Source: Bacillus safensis FO-36b (lineage in GTDB: Bacteria; Bacillota; Bacilli; Bacillales; Bacillaceae). From it: DNA of 64,000 nucleotides. The notes below the pieces were generated by a model. It did not search any database. It saw only the letters and a list, made by a program, of their open reading frames with translations, and was not told the DNA's origin. The translations under genes were made by a program, and so were the position numbers. This document shows, in pieces, positions 39,922 through 48,757 of this stretch; the stretch's first letter is position 1, and each line of letters opens with the position of its first letter. The stretch spans positions 42,680-106,679 of the forward strand of contig NZ_ASJD01000008.1 of the NCBI RefSeq assembly GCF_000691165.1, in the 5' to 3' direction.

Positions 39922-39950
39922 ATCATAATATCAAAAGCGCTTTCAGTCAA
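39922..39950 (-). promoter_or_regulatory. Promoter of the iol operon with cre in the spacer
   Basis: Minus-strand TTGACT (39945-39950), 17-base spacer, TATGAT (39922-39927). The spacer contains the cre-like TGAAAGCGCTTTTG (39932-39945), so CcpA would block RNA polymerase directly. Confidence 0.78.
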
Positions 39951-39992
39951 TTGTTTTTCGAAATTTTTTCATTATTTTAACTATTCATCACG

Positions 39993-40020
39993 AAAAAAAG
40001 CCTGATGCAATTGCACCAGA
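39993..40020 (-). terminator. Terminator upstream of the iol promoter
   Basis: Minus-strand CTGGTGCAATTGCATCAG followed by seven Ts. A closely similar hairpin stands in the same relative position before the mmsA2 promoter. Confidence 0.65.
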
Positions 40021-40044
40021 CTAGACACCTATTAAAATTAAAGG

Positions 40045-40137
40045 CTATACATTGGATTTAATTTTAATGATAGCTTCTCCATATTGTTTCATGGCACGAT
40101 TGAGTTCTTTCAGCATAGCTTGAACATTTTTTTTCAA
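40045..40137 (-). CDS. Possible 30-aa peptide, TTG start
   Basis: Lys-rich helical peptide starting MKKNVQAMLKEL and ending IIKIKSNV. The TTG start has AAAGGGG 9 bases upstream and a terminator follows. A longer frame upstream (from about 40261, containing YIDFAKRNHHLHNEKRMKH) would join it after a one-base shift at the run of eight As, so the unit could also be a frameshifted gene of about 60-70 residues. No family recognised. Confidence 0.35.
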   Translation of the reverse strand: MKKNVQAMLKELNRAMKQYGEAIIKIKSNV

Positions 40138-40344
40138 AGTTCATGACCCCTTTATGCTTCATTCTCTTTTCATTATGAAGATGATGATTTCGTTTGGCAA
40201 AGTCAATGTATGCGCCAACATTCTTCATGAAAACGCAAACAACACTTGAAAACTTATGCATGTCTCATTTTCCTGCAATTTTTACAGGTTTTCTTTACTT
40301 GTGAATATTCATTGAAAAAGATCACTAATCTGTTCTTAGCCTTG

Positions 40345-40431
40345 TCAACTTGGCGAATATAAAAAACTTAAAATTGCCAGTGTGTGACGGTATTCTATCG
40401 GAGTACACTGATTTAATTTTTTCAGGATTCG
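40345..40431 (-). mobile_element. Relic of an IS3-family transposase (orfB C-terminus)
   Basis: Minus-strand frame RILKKLNQCTPIEYRHTLA followed by a short tail to TGA. The motif KKLN..(S/T)P.EYR is the usual end of IS3-family DDE transposases. Nothing upstream continues the catalytic domain and no inverted repeats could be assigned, so it is a remnant only. Confidence 0.55.
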
Positions 40432-40500
40432 GGAAAGGTGTTTCCATCAAATATTGAATTGAGTGTGTTTCATTTATTTCGTGACATAAAAGGACGATAC

Positions 40501-40826
40501 CTAGCTATTAATGATCTGAATGATTTTTTGTTTAGCATCTTTTGCTTCTGGGATTAGCATGACAACAAACACATGAAGCATTTCCAGATAAACGTAGGTG
40601 TTGATCTCAATTCCTTGCTCTGTTAGTTTTTCATCAAGTTTTATCGCATCTGGATATAAAGCTTCGTGTGTGCCAATAAATGAGTGATTTTCCCCAGTCC
40701 TTTAAAATCTCCGTAGATTGGGCTGATCAATGAGTCTGTTGGGTGTTTATCAGCAGCCCATATGTTTGTAATGACTTCCATTCCTTCACGAGCCAGCATC
40801 TGATTTTTTTCAGCATATTCAGGGAG
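40501..40826 (-). pseudogene. Alpha/beta-hydrolase (esterase/lipase) C-terminal fragment, frameshifted
   Basis: Minus-strand frame LPEYAEKNQMLAREG to SPIYGDFKGLGKIT, then a one-base shift, then FIGTHEALYPDAIKLDEKL to EMLHVFVVM and a stop. SPIYGDFKGL and GTHE.LYPDA are typical of the alpha/beta-hydrolase-3 esterases; the C-terminal His region (LHVF) is present. The nucleophile-elbow half is missing. Confidence 0.65.
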
Positions 40827-41034
40827 TAACTAACGATTTAGCCCCTTTTATGAATTCAATTTTTAATAGGTCATCTTCTGTATATAATCGATAACCATTA
40901 GAATAGCGTATTGGGACAGGTAAAATGCCGTTTTCTTCATAGTACCGAATGGCAGCAGCGCTTATTCCTGTTCTTTTTGCAAGTTCACCTTTTGTCATCA
41001 GCTCTATTCCTATGTTCGTATTTTTCATGTATAG
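40819..41034 (-). pseudogene. MerR-family regulator, truncated by fusion to a hydrolase fragment
   Basis: An intact MerR DNA-binding start (MTKGELAKRTGISAAAIRYYEENGILP, SNGYRLYTEDDLLKIEFIKGAKSL) stops after about 60-70 residues, where the sequence passes out of frame into the esterase fragment. A deletion joining two adjacent genes explains this. The winged helix is nearly complete but the effector domain is lost. Some annotators may call it a 74-residue CDS to 41043. Confidence 0.65.
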
Positions 41035-41291
41035 GTTAGTCACCTGTTGATATTTCCATTATAAAGGTTGAAGTATACTACAAGGTCAAGAATAAGGTCA
41101 AAAATATAGATATGTGATTTTCAATTTAGCCTTTTGAAACGGAAATGCCACTATTTATTCATTTTTAAGGTTGCTGTAAGGTTCGGATTAATACAGGTTA
41201 AGGTTGAGGTTGTACAATGGGTTTGTAAGGAAGTGAGGGATGAGTCGAATGATTCTCCTCCCTTCTAAATTAATCATAGAGGTGAAAAGTT

Positions 41292-41600
41292 TTGAGAGAA
41301 AATAAAATTTTGTCTTCATTATGTTACTTCAGTATCTTTTTTGCACCGTTTCTGTTTCCGATTATCGTCTACTTCTTAGGAAAGGATGAAGTGAAATATC
41401 ATGCGAAAAAGTCACTATGGACGCATGTTATTCCTTATTTGATTTTCGGTATTGGTATTGTCGGTTCAGGTTTACTTGGCATGAACGATATCAGTCATGC
41501 TGGTCCGTTCTTAATTGCTACGTATGCTCTGACATTCCTTGTGGCGATTTACTTCTTCATTTGGAACATTGTGAAAGGCATTAAAGTGTTTTCAGAATAA
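41292..41600 (+). CDS. DUF4870-type small membrane protein
   Basis: 102 residues with three or four hydrophobic segments (about 6-28, 45-62, 70-95). The layout LCYFSIFFAPFLFPIIVYFLGKDEVKYHAKKSLW resembles the DUF4870 family of unknown function. The start is TTG 41292 with AGAGGTG upstream. A strong terminator, shared with the convergent histidine-kinase gene, follows. Confidence 0.75.
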   Translation: MRENKILSSLCYFSIFFAPFLFPIIVYFLGKDEVKYHAKKSLWTHVIPYLIFGIGIVGSGLLGMNDISHAGPFLIATYALTFLVAIYFFIWNIVKGIKVFSE

Positions 41601-41607
41601 TAATAGA

Positions 41608-41647
41608 TGAAAAAACGGTTCTGTCATTGAGCAGAACCGTTTTTTGT
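41608..41647. terminator. Bidirectional terminator
   Basis: AAAAAACGGTTCTG pairs with CAGAACCGTTTTTT around an 8-base loop, between convergent genes. Confidence 0.9.
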
Positions 41648-41655
41648 ATGTCTAT

Positions 41656-43059
41656 TCAAGTGGGTAATTGGATATCAATCGTTGTTCCTTCTCCAATTAT
41701 ACTTTGTATCGTAATATCTCCGCCGTGTTTTTGGATAATATCTTTTGCAATCGCCATTCCAAGACCAGAGCCAGCATGTGTCCCTGCTGTATTCGTCCCT
41801 CTATAGTAGCGGTCAAACACTTTTTCTAGCTCTGCCTCTTCAATTCCTTTGCCGTTGTCTTTAATTGTGATGTGGGTATGTTCTTTTTGCTCAAGCTGTA
41901 CAATGATTTTCACATCAGCATCATTGTGGACAAGGGCATTTAAAATGAGATTGGTGACTGCTCTTCGTATGAGGACCGTATCAATATTCAGCATGAGCTT
42001 GTCTACATTCGTTTGCAGCTCAATGCTTTGATCTGCATATCTCGAATCGTTTAGGATATCAATTAACGTTTTACGCAGCAACGGCACAATGTTCACAAGC
42101 TCTTTATGTAGCATCACGTCGTTATTTTTCAGCCTTGTTGTTAAATTTAGATCCTCCATGACATCTTTAATGTACAGTGATTTATTCTCTATGATGCTGG
42201 CATAATGCATCATCTCTTGATCTGAAAGAGGATAATTTCGATCCTTCATGATTTCAGCATAGCCTTGAATAGAGGATAATGGCGTTTTAATATCATGAGA
42301 AATATGGCTGATCCATTCTTCACGCATTTGTTCTAGTTTGTCTTTTTCTTTTTTGCTTGAAGCGAGCTGCTCTGATAAGTGATTGACATTATAGAAGACA
42401 TCTTTATAAATTCCTTTAGCAGGCAGATTTGTCGTGTAATCTCCATTTGCCAGCCGCTGGATGCTATGAATGGCACGGCCGAGCGGTTTTGTGAGCTGCC
42501 GGCTGAATAAGTAACCAATGAGTAATGCTATGATGGCATCAATTGATAATAAAATCATCGTCCCGATATTGAATCTTGTTACTAAATCCTTCGTGTCAAA
42601 CGAGAATAGGTATTTTCCGATGGAAGGGTCTTTAAAACCGATAAAGTAGCTGTATTCTTTGCCCTTTACTTTTTTTCCGCCAGCATAAATGGTCGATAAT
42701 AATTGCTTATCTTTATATTTATGTAAGTTCACGATTTCTATCGGTGTATATTTGTTCTTTAATCCTTTAGGTGCCTGCGCATGATACACGTTTTGGCCAT
42801 TTTCGTCTAAAATTTGAATCCATGCATTCTGTTGTTTTAAGGCTTTCTGCCCTTCTTTGTTTACGGTTATCCCTTGATCAGAAAAAGAGATGTATTGTTC
42901 AAATGATCTTGTGAAGGTTTCGGGCGTATTTTCCTCGTTATGCTGGCTGTTTGCCTGAAGTACGAGCCAAATCATAAATACGAATAAGTTGATAAAGACC
43001 GTGATAATGGTCACGATAATGACAGAGACCATATACCTGCCTGTTAATCGCCATTTCAT
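41656..43059 (-). CDS. OmpR-type system sensor histidine kinase
   Basis: 467 residues. Membrane segment (about 10-33), extracytoplasmic sensor of about 130 residues, second membrane segment (about 168-188), HAMP linker (SRQLTKPLGRAIHSIQRLANGDY). The HisKA phospho-acceptor lies in ISHISHDIKTPLSSIQGYAE, followed by an ATPase domain (NLILNALVHN; IKDNGKGI; GTHAGSGLGMAIAKDI). The stimulus is unknown and I cannot match it to one B. subtilis system. It begins 2 bases after the regulator gene. Confidence 0.88.
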   Translation of the reverse strand: MKWRLTGRYMVSVIIVTIITVFINLFVFMIWLVLQANSQHNEENTPETFTRSFEQYISFSDQGITVNKEGQKALKQQNAWIQILDENGQNVYHAQAPKGLKNKYTPIEIVNLHKYKDKQLLSTIYAGGKKVKGKEYSYFIGFKDPSIGKYLFSFDTKDLVTRFNIGTMILLSIDAIIALLIGYLFSRQLTKPLGRAIHSIQRLANGDYTTNLPAKGIYKDVFYNVNHLSEQLASSKKEKDKLEQMREEWISHISHDIKTPLSSIQGYAEIMKDRNYPLSDQEMMHYASIIENKSLYIKDVMEDLNLTTRLKNNDVMLHKELVNIVPLLRKTLIDILNDSRYADQSIELQTNVDKLMLNIDTVLIRRAVTNLILNALVHNDADVKIIVQLEQKEHTHITIKDNGKGIEEAELEKVFDRYYRGTNTAGTHAGSGLGMAIAKDIIQKHGGDITIQSIIGEGTTIDIQLPT

Positions 43060-43061
43060 CC

Positions 43062-43769
43062 TTACGCATCCTTTACAACAAATTTATAGCCAAGCCCTTT
43101 GACTGTGACGAGAAACTCTGGTGTGGACGGGGAATTTTCTATTTTTTCCCGAAGTCTTCGGATATGAACCATCACCGTATTGTCAGAACCGAAGAAGTCT
43201 TCCCCCCAAACAGTTTGATAAAGCGTTTCTTTACTGATGATGCGGTTCGGGTGCTGCAAGAAGTAGGTCATCAGCAGAAGCTCTTTCGGCGTGAGCTCAA
43301 TGACCGCGCCATTTTTCTTCAGTTCTGCTTGCTGCTCGTTTAACTCAAACGGCCCTTTTTTGATGACGGGATCCGCTTGAGATGACTGCAAGTATGAGAG
43401 CCGTCTTAGCTGCGCTTTCACCCGGTAGGCAACTTCCTTTGGACTGAACGGTTTTGTAATGTAGTCATCCCCGCCGATGGCAAGTCCTACAATTTTGTCT
43501 GTTTCCTCTCCCTTTGCTGATAAAAAGATAATCGGAACATGGGAGGTCTCTCTAATTTGTCTGCAAATATCATAGCCTTCACCGTCTGGCAGCATAATAT
43601 CAAGTATGACAAGATCAGGCTGTTCTTGATGGAATTTCGTGAGCCCATCACGGGCAGTTGAAGCTGTTATAACGCGATCAATGCCTTCTCTTGTTAATAC
43701 TGTGTTGATTAATTCTAAAATTTCTTTTTCGTCATCGATCATTAATACTTTGCTTTGATGCTTTGGCAT
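43062..43769 (-). CDS. OmpR/PhoB-family response regulator
   Basis: 235 residues. Receiver domain with acidic pair in MIDDEKE, phospho-acceptor Asp57 (LVILDIMLPDGEGYD) and Lys (DDYITKPFSPKEV). The C-terminal winged helix reads ELTPKELLLMTYFLQHPNRIISKETLYQTVWG and DNTVMVHIRRLREKIE, ending VKGLGYKF. Cognate of the adjacent kinase. Target genes cannot be read from the sequence; the small membrane-protein gene beyond the kinase is one possibility. Confidence 0.9.
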   Translation of the reverse strand: MPKHQSKVLMIDDEKEILELINTVLTREGIDRVITASTARDGLTKFHQEQPDLVILDIMLPDGEGYDICRQIRETSHVPIIFLSAKGEETDKIVGLAIGGDDYITKPFSPKEVAYRVKAQLRRLSYLQSSQADPVIKKGPFELNEQQAELKKNGAVIELTPKELLLMTYFLQHPNRIISKETLYQTVWGEDFFGSDNTVMVHIRRLREKIENSPSTPEFLVTVKGLGYKFVVKDA

Positions 43770-43848
43770 ACATTGATCACTCTCCTGAAGTCATTGCCAT
43801 TATTATACCCAATGTAAGAACATAGTGAAAAAATCAACTTCCTATTTG

Positions 43849-43897
43849 CATAAAAAAAGCCAATTTTCTTTTGAAATGAGAAAATTGGCTTTTGGTG
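43849..43897. terminator. Terminator of xynD-xynC
   Basis: AAAAAAGCCAATTTTCT pairs with AGAAAATTGGCTTTT; A/T tracts on both sides. Confidence 0.88.
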
Positions 43898-43909
43898 ATT
43901 CAATTGATT

Positions 43910-45172
43910 CTAGCGTTTGACTACAAATGTTGTCACACTTTGAGCCGGGAGATGAGCCCAAAATTGATTACCTGATATATTTAAGTCTGTACCGGGCTGA
44001 AGGTTGCTGTTGCTACTTGTAATCCATCTTGATGCTTGCGAAGCAGTTCCATTTTGCATCACAAAGTGCTGATTGACTCCTGTATTGTTTTTGTTAATCG
44101 CGACAATGACAACCTGATTGTTTCCTTTGTAGGCAGATACGAAAACATTTGGTTCAGGACTTTTCGTTGCATCAATTCTGACGTATCCTGGGCGTACAAA
44201 CTTGGAGAAATGCGCCATGTTGTAACCGCGTTTACTGATCAGGCCATCTTCCTTCATAGGGCCGTAGGATCTGCGGATGTACCACCAAACATATGCCTGA
44301 AAGTCCCCTTCTACCATCGAATGGTGAATATGCTCTGAAACCCCTAATGCCTCAGGCCAGCGGTCCGCTGAATTGTTATCGCTATTCGGGTAGTAGACCT
44401 CTGTCATCCAAAGCTCCTTCCCCCCTCCTTTTTGTTTGAACAGAGGATATGGAAGCTGGCTGATTTGAGTTCCGTACAAATGGGCTCCGAGAATGTCCAT
44501 ATTTCCAAGCGCTTGCGGATCATTTAAGATAGGATCTGATATATTTTTAAGGTATTGAAAGGATTCTGGCGCAATCACGCGGGCATTAATGGAGCCGGCA
44601 TTTTCTCTCATGAAACGCAGGATTTCCTGAGGAGTCCACCATGTCCATTCATGTGCATAATCAGGCTCGTTTTGTACTGATATCGCATAGAGATTGACGC
44701 CATTATTTTTCATATACGTCACAAAATCGTTCAGATGCTGAGCATATGCAGCGTATTGATTGTATCTCAGCCGCTTTGCAGTTGTACCATTACGGTTGAA
44801 AGTCTCGACCATATGGCTTGGAGGATTCCAAGGTGAAGCGATCACTAAAGCTCCATGCTCTATTGCTCTTTTGGCTGTGGCGACCTCTCTGTGCCAATTA
44901 TTTCTGTTCTCATCTACAAAAATTCTTAGAATGGAAAACCCTAATTGATTCTGCCCATTGCCAAAAGCGGTTTCCCTTTGAGGTGCGGTCAAATCACCAA
45001 TCCAAGCCGGGTGGTTCATTCCGCCAAAGCCGCGAATCACTTGTCTTTCTGCATTGATATTAATATTGGCATCTGCTGCTGAAACTTCAGTTGCGCCAGG
45101 TCCGATGAACATGACAGACAGCATGGTGAAGCAGATCAATAAAGTACAGATTGTTTTTTTGATCATTGACAT
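43910..45172 (-). CDS. xynC: Glucuronoxylanase XynC (GH30)
   Basis: 420 residues. A signal peptide (hydrophobic core about 8-24, cleavage near VSA-AD) shows secretion. GH30 barrel with acid/base Glu169 (SVQNEPDYAHEW) and nucleophile Glu258 (LWMTEVYYP), plus a small C-terminal beta domain. It cuts xylan beside methylglucuronic-acid side chains. ATG 45172 is chosen near GGAGAG; TTG and ATG codons upstream make the start uncertain by up to 8 residues. Downstream of xynD on the same strand. Confidence 0.94.
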   Translation of the reverse strand: MSMIKKTICTLLICFTMLSVMFIGPGATEVSAADANININAERQVIRGFGGMNHPAWIGDLTAPQRETAFGNGQNQLGFSILRIFVDENRNNWHREVATAKRAIEHGALVIASPWNPPSHMVETFNRNGTTAKRLRYNQYAAYAQHLNDFVTYMKNNGVNLYAISVQNEPDYAHEWTWWTPQEILRFMRENAGSINARVIAPESFQYLKNISDPILNDPQALGNMDILGAHLYGTQISQLPYPLFKQKGGGKELWMTEVYYPNSDNNSADRWPEALGVSEHIHHSMVEGDFQAYVWWYIRRSYGPMKEDGLISKRGYNMAHFSKFVRPGYVRIDATKSPEPNVFVSAYKGNNQVVIVAINKNNTGVNQHFVMQNGTASQASRWITSSNSNLQPGTDLNISGNQFWAHLPAQSVTTFVVKR

Positions 45173-45210
45173 CAAATTTTTCCACTCTCCTATCATTTTC
45201 TCATCCTTTG

Positions 45211-46749
45211 TTATTGAGTAAACCGCCAGGAATCAAACTGAAATAGGTTTGCACCTGTTCCAGTAAAGACAAAAAATACGTTGTGCACGCCAGCTGCTCC
45301 GTTTACAGTTGTTTCTACTTCTCGCCAGTTGTTCGTTCCGCCTGTGGAAGGGACATTTAATGTTCCGACGAGTCTGCCGTCAGGGCTTCCGAGGCGTACT
45401 TCTATTTTTCCGCCTGCATTTGATGCTACATTCGCTTTAAATGTTCTTGCGCCGTTTGATCCGAAATCGACGTTACTGGCAGCCACCCAATCTCCGTTTT
45501 GAATGTTTGTGACATGCTGGTTATTGACCGGTCCGCCTGGAGCTGAAGAGGCCTCTGTCAAAATGCGTCCATTCCATGCAAATGTTTCAGCTTCTACCCG
45601 CTGATAAGGATTCAGGTTGGAAAGCTGTTTGACCCCTTCAAAATTGGCTGCAACCTCTCGAAGGGAGCCGTCAGCATTATGCACAAGCTTATTAATATGC
45701 GGAGATCTGTAGCCTTTTCCTGCCCCGTATAAAGCAGAGCTGACCGTTTGGGTATGATACACGACATACCACTCGTTTTTAAAATTGAACACCGCATGAT
45801 GGTTGTTACCGCCGCCGCCAAAAAATGCACCCGGATTTTTCAGGAAGTGCCCTCTATACGTAAAGGGACCCATCGGACTTGAGCTCGTCATATAACCGAT
45901 CTCACCAGGTGGTTTATCTGCTGGGTGGGAGCCGCCAAAGTTGATGCAATAGGAATAGTAATAGGTTCCGTTATACTTATGCATCCCTGAGTCTTCAAAC
46001 ATAAAAGGAGCATCAATGGTCGAGGCGCTACTGGCAACACTTGTCATATCAGGCCCTAGTTTTAAGACTCTTGCTGTTTTAGGATTGGCCCATTGTCCCT
46101 GCGTTGGATTAGAACCGCCTGGTACGCCTCCACCTGCATATAAATAACCAGTGCCGTCATCATCTACAAAAACGGCTGGATCAAACAGCCATACAACCCC
46201 GGACATTCCTGGTGTATTTGGCGTGACAAGCGCTTTTCCGATAGGATCTGTCCATGGACCGATTGGGGAATCTGCTGTCAGAACACCAATCCCTCCGCCG
46301 CTGTTCGCAAAATAAAGAAAAAATTTATCTTTCCCATTGATTTTTTTCACCGCCGCTGATGGAGCCCAGGAAGCACCTGCCCATTTAGCAATCCCTTTGC
46401 CGCCATTTGCCCCATTTGCACCGGCTACTGGAATCGCGCCATGATCTGTCCAGTTCACCATATCTGCTGAAGAGATGACGAAGACCCTATTCAAATTGGC
46501 AAAAGAATTATCTTTAATCGTACCGTTGCTGTGATATTCATAGTCATCACTCGACATATAAATGTACACTCTTCCGTTATAGGTGAGCGCAAACGGATCA
46601 GCGCCCAAGTGGTGGTCTATGAGCGGGTTTGCATTTCCTACACGTTTTGCAATTGTTGTGCTTGCCGCACTCGCATCATATACCGGTAAACAACTCAGTA
46701 CCAAAACAAAAATCAATAAACCAACGCCGCACTTCATCCTCGTCCTCAT
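45211..46749 (-). CDS. xynD: Arabinoxylan arabinofuranohydrolase XynD (GH43-CBM6)
   Basis: 512 residues. The signal peptide ends near DASA-AS. A five-bladed GH43 propeller follows (NPLIDHHLGADPFAL with the base Asp; WLFDPAVFVDDDG; FMFEDSGMHKYNGTYYYSY), then a C-terminal CBM6 (RVEAETFAWNGRI to FQFDSWRF). It removes arabinose from arabinoxylan, complementing XynC. ATG 46749 follows AGGAGG; the longer frame to 46914 includes non-signal sequence and lacks a ribosome site. Confidence 0.94.
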   Translation of the reverse strand: MRTRMKCGVGLLIFVLVLSCLPVYDASAASTTIAKRVGNANPLIDHHLGADPFALTYNGRVYIYMSSDDYEYHSNGTIKDNSFANLNRVFVISSADMVNWTDHGAIPVAGANGANGGKGIAKWAGASWAPSAAVKKINGKDKFFLYFANSGGGIGVLTADSPIGPWTDPIGKALVTPNTPGMSGVVWLFDPAVFVDDDGTGYLYAGGGVPGGSNPTQGQWANPKTARVLKLGPDMTSVASSASTIDAPFMFEDSGMHKYNGTYYYSYCINFGGSHPADKPPGEIGYMTSSSPMGPFTYRGHFLKNPGAFFGGGGNNHHAVFNFKNEWYVVYHTQTVSSALYGAGKGYRSPHINKLVHNADGSLREVAANFEGVKQLSNLNPYQRVEAETFAWNGRILTEASSAPGGPVNNQHVTNIQNGDWVAASNVDFGSNGARTFKANVASNAGGKIEVRLGSPDGRLVGTLNVPSTGGTNNWREVETTVNGAAGVHNVFFVFTGTGANLFQFDSWRFTQ

Positions 46750-46908
46750 CGTTTCATTTCCTCCTGTTTTCATCTTCCTAATATTGGGGTTTAGGCCCAA
46801 TTTCAAAATATGTTGATAGATACTGATGAAGAATGAATAGAAAGAATGATTTCTAGTGCAAATCCTTGCTAGAATCACGATGAAAACCCTTACTTTTTGA
46901 CTAGAAGA

Positions 46909-46951
46909 CAACAAAAAATGCAGTTCTCCTTTTGGAACTGCATTTTCTAAG
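46909..46951. terminator. Terminator of mmsA2
   Basis: AAAATGCAGTTC pairs with GAACTGCATTTT around an 8-base loop, between the mmsA2 stop and the xynD promoter region. Confidence 0.85.
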
Positions 46952-46969
46952 TTAATTGATGAGTGTTGA

Positions 46970-48430
46970 TCACATATAACGAGCGGTCACCATCTTCTTT
47001 CTTGTGTAAAACTCCACTCCGTCTGTTCCATTGGCGTGCAAATCCCCGTAGAAAGAATCCTTCCAGCCGGAAAACGGGAAGAATGCCATTGGTGCGGGAA
47101 CACCGATATTGACGCCGAGCATCCCTGCTTCAATATTTTCGCGAAATTCTCTGATGCTTGATGCACTGTCTGTGTACAGGCAGGCACCGTTCGCAAATTT
47201 TGATTGATTAGACAGGTCGATCGCTTCTGTCAGTGAAGAGACACGAACTATTGATAAGACTGGGGCGAAAATCTCGTCCTGCCAAATTTTCATTTGATTT
47301 GTCACATGGTCAAAGATCGTTGGTCCAACGAAATACCCTTTTCCATTTGTTTCGTTATCTTTCCTGCCATCTCGAATGAGACTTGCGCCTTCTTCAATCC
47401 CTGACTGAATGTATTGAAGCGTTCGCTCCTTATGTTCCTCTCGAATGACTGGACCAAGAAAGACCTCTTCATTTATTCCGTTTCCAATGACAAGCTCATT
47501 CGATTCATCAACTAATTTTTGAATGAGATCATCTGCCACTTCTTCTTCCACTGCGACAACGGCCGCGGCCATGCAGCGCTCTCCTGCTGATCCAAAGGCA
47601 GCACCAATGATTTGTTTCGTTGCCGCGTCTAAATCTGCATCTTTGAGGACAATGGAGTGATTCTTTGCGCCAGCAAGTGCTTGGACACGTTTGCCATGCT
47701 CTGTGCCTTTTTTATAGACGTATTCTGCAACTGGCTGAGAGCCGACAAATGAAATGGCTTTGACCTTTTGGTGTTCAAGCAGACCATTGACGACATCATG
47801 AGCTCCATTGACAATGTTGAGAACCCCTTTTGGAAGACCAGCTTCTTCAAATAATTCGGCTAATCGTGCGGCAAGAATCGGCGTGCGCTCTGAAGGTTTT
47901 AAAACAAACGTATTTCCGCAGGCAATGGCAAGCGGGAACATCCAGCAAGGAACCATCATCGGAAAGTTAAATGGTGTAATTCCGCCGATGACGCCAATTG
48001 GATAGCGGTACATGCCAGATTCGAGTCCAGATGCGATATCTGGTAATTGTTTTCCCATCATTAAGGTTGGTGCACCAGCGGCAAATTCGACACATTCAAT
48101 TCCGCGCTGCACTTCTCCTTTTGCTTCTGTGATGCTTTTTCCGTTTTCAATCGTTACGAGTTCAGCCAGCTCATCCCATTTGTCAACGAGTAACTGTTGG
48201 TATTTAAATAAAATGCGTGCACGGCGGGGAACGGGAGTTTTCGACCAAGTGGCAAATGCTTCTTGTGCTGCCTGTACCGCATGTTCGACATCTTTTTTTG
48301 TTGAAAGCGGCACTTCTGCGATGATCTCGCCAGTAGCTGGGTTATATACTTCCTCTGTTTGACTAGTTTCTGCCTCAATCCATTGTCCGCCAATATAATT
48401 TTTCAACATTTGTACATCTGTTTTGGTCAT
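46970..48430 (-). CDS. mmsA: Second methylmalonate-semialdehyde dehydrogenase (IolA paralogue)
   Basis: 486 residues, near-identical to IolA of this window over most of its length, with differences concentrated at the N-terminus and scattered surface residues. The catalytic Cys286 ([10 protein letters not shown]), NAD-binding [12 protein letters not shown] and the C-terminal MVTARYM are retained, so it should be active. It stands alone, 16-17 kb away from the iol operon, under a promoter that is a copy of the iol promoter. It may serve valine or beta-alanine catabolism or raise pathway capacity. Confidence 0.93.
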   Translation of the reverse strand: MTKTDVQMLKNYIGGQWIEAETSQTEEVYNPATGEIIAEVPLSTKKDVEHAVQAAQEAFATWSKTPVPRRARILFKYQQLLVDKWDELAELVTIENGKSITEAKGEVQRGIECVEFAAGAPTLMMGKQLPDIASGLESGMYRYPIGVIGGITPFNFPMMVPCWMFPLAIACGNTFVLKPSERTPILAARLAELFEEAGLPKGVLNIVNGAHDVVNGLLEHQKVKAISFVGSQPVAEYVYKKGTEHGKRVQALAGAKNHSIVLKDADLDAATKQIIGAAFGSAGERCMAAAVVAVEEEVADDLIQKLVDESNELVIGNGINEEVFLGPVIREEHKERTLQYIQSGIEEGASLIRDGRKDNETNGKGYFVGPTIFDHVTNQMKIWQDEIFAPVLSIVRVSSLTEAIDLSNQSKFANGACLYTDSASSIREFRENIEAGMLGVNIGVPAPMAFFPFSGWKDSFYGDLHANGTDGVEFYTRKKMVTARYM

Positions 48431-48639
48431 GTTCCCTCTCTCCTTTTTATGAAAAAATGTAGGATTTGTTTAGTTGTCATTGTCTCATCTAACGGGCGCC
48501 CATCTGTATACACTCTTTGTCAAATATTATTGTTGTTTTGGTTTACGTTGTGATAAAAGCTTGCTCTAACGTGTGATAGGTTGCCGCCCAGCCATTTGTT
48601 TGTGAGAAATGATTCCGGAATGTGATTCACTCATGATTT
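48431..48639 (-). other. Long untranslated leader of mmsA2
   Basis: About 235 bases separate the predicted start of transcription from the mmsA2 ATG. There is no credible gene and no strong hairpin that I could identify. The ribosome site GGAGAG lies near the ATG. Confidence 0.4.
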
Positions 48640-48661
48640 GTTTTTGATTAACTTTTGGTTA
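48640..48661 (-). promoter_or_regulatory. IolR operator boxes upstream of mmsA2
   Basis: Minus-strand TAACCAAAAGT (48651-48661) fits the IolR consensus WRAYCAADARD exactly; TAATCAAAAAC (48640-48650) follows at the same 11-base period with one mismatch. The layout equals that before iolE. Confidence 0.75.
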
Positions 48662-48672
48662 ACTTTAGAAAA

Positions 48673-48701
48673 ATCATAATATTAAAAACGCTTTCAGTCA
48701 A
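48673..48701 (-). promoter_or_regulatory. mmsA2 promoter with cre in the spacer
   Basis: Minus-strand TTGACT (48696-48701), 17-base spacer, TATGAT (48673-48678); the spacer holds the cre-like TGAAAGCGTTTTTA. Both hexamers and the spacing are identical to the iol promoter at 39922-39950. Confidence 0.78.
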
Positions 48702-48717
48702 TCCTCTATTTGCAGCA

Positions 48718-48747
48718 TAAAAAAACCTGATGCGCATTGCATCAGGT
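48718..48747 (-). terminator. Terminator of the mel operon
   Basis: Minus-strand ACCTGATGC-AATGC-type loop-GCATCAGGT followed by seven Ts, just after melA. Confidence 0.85.
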
Positions 48748-48757
48748 AGAGGCTGGT

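Noticed and set aside
46749..46914. 55-residue N-terminal extension of XynD
   Set aside because: It would place the signal peptide internally and has no ribosome site; ATG 46749 has AGGAGG.
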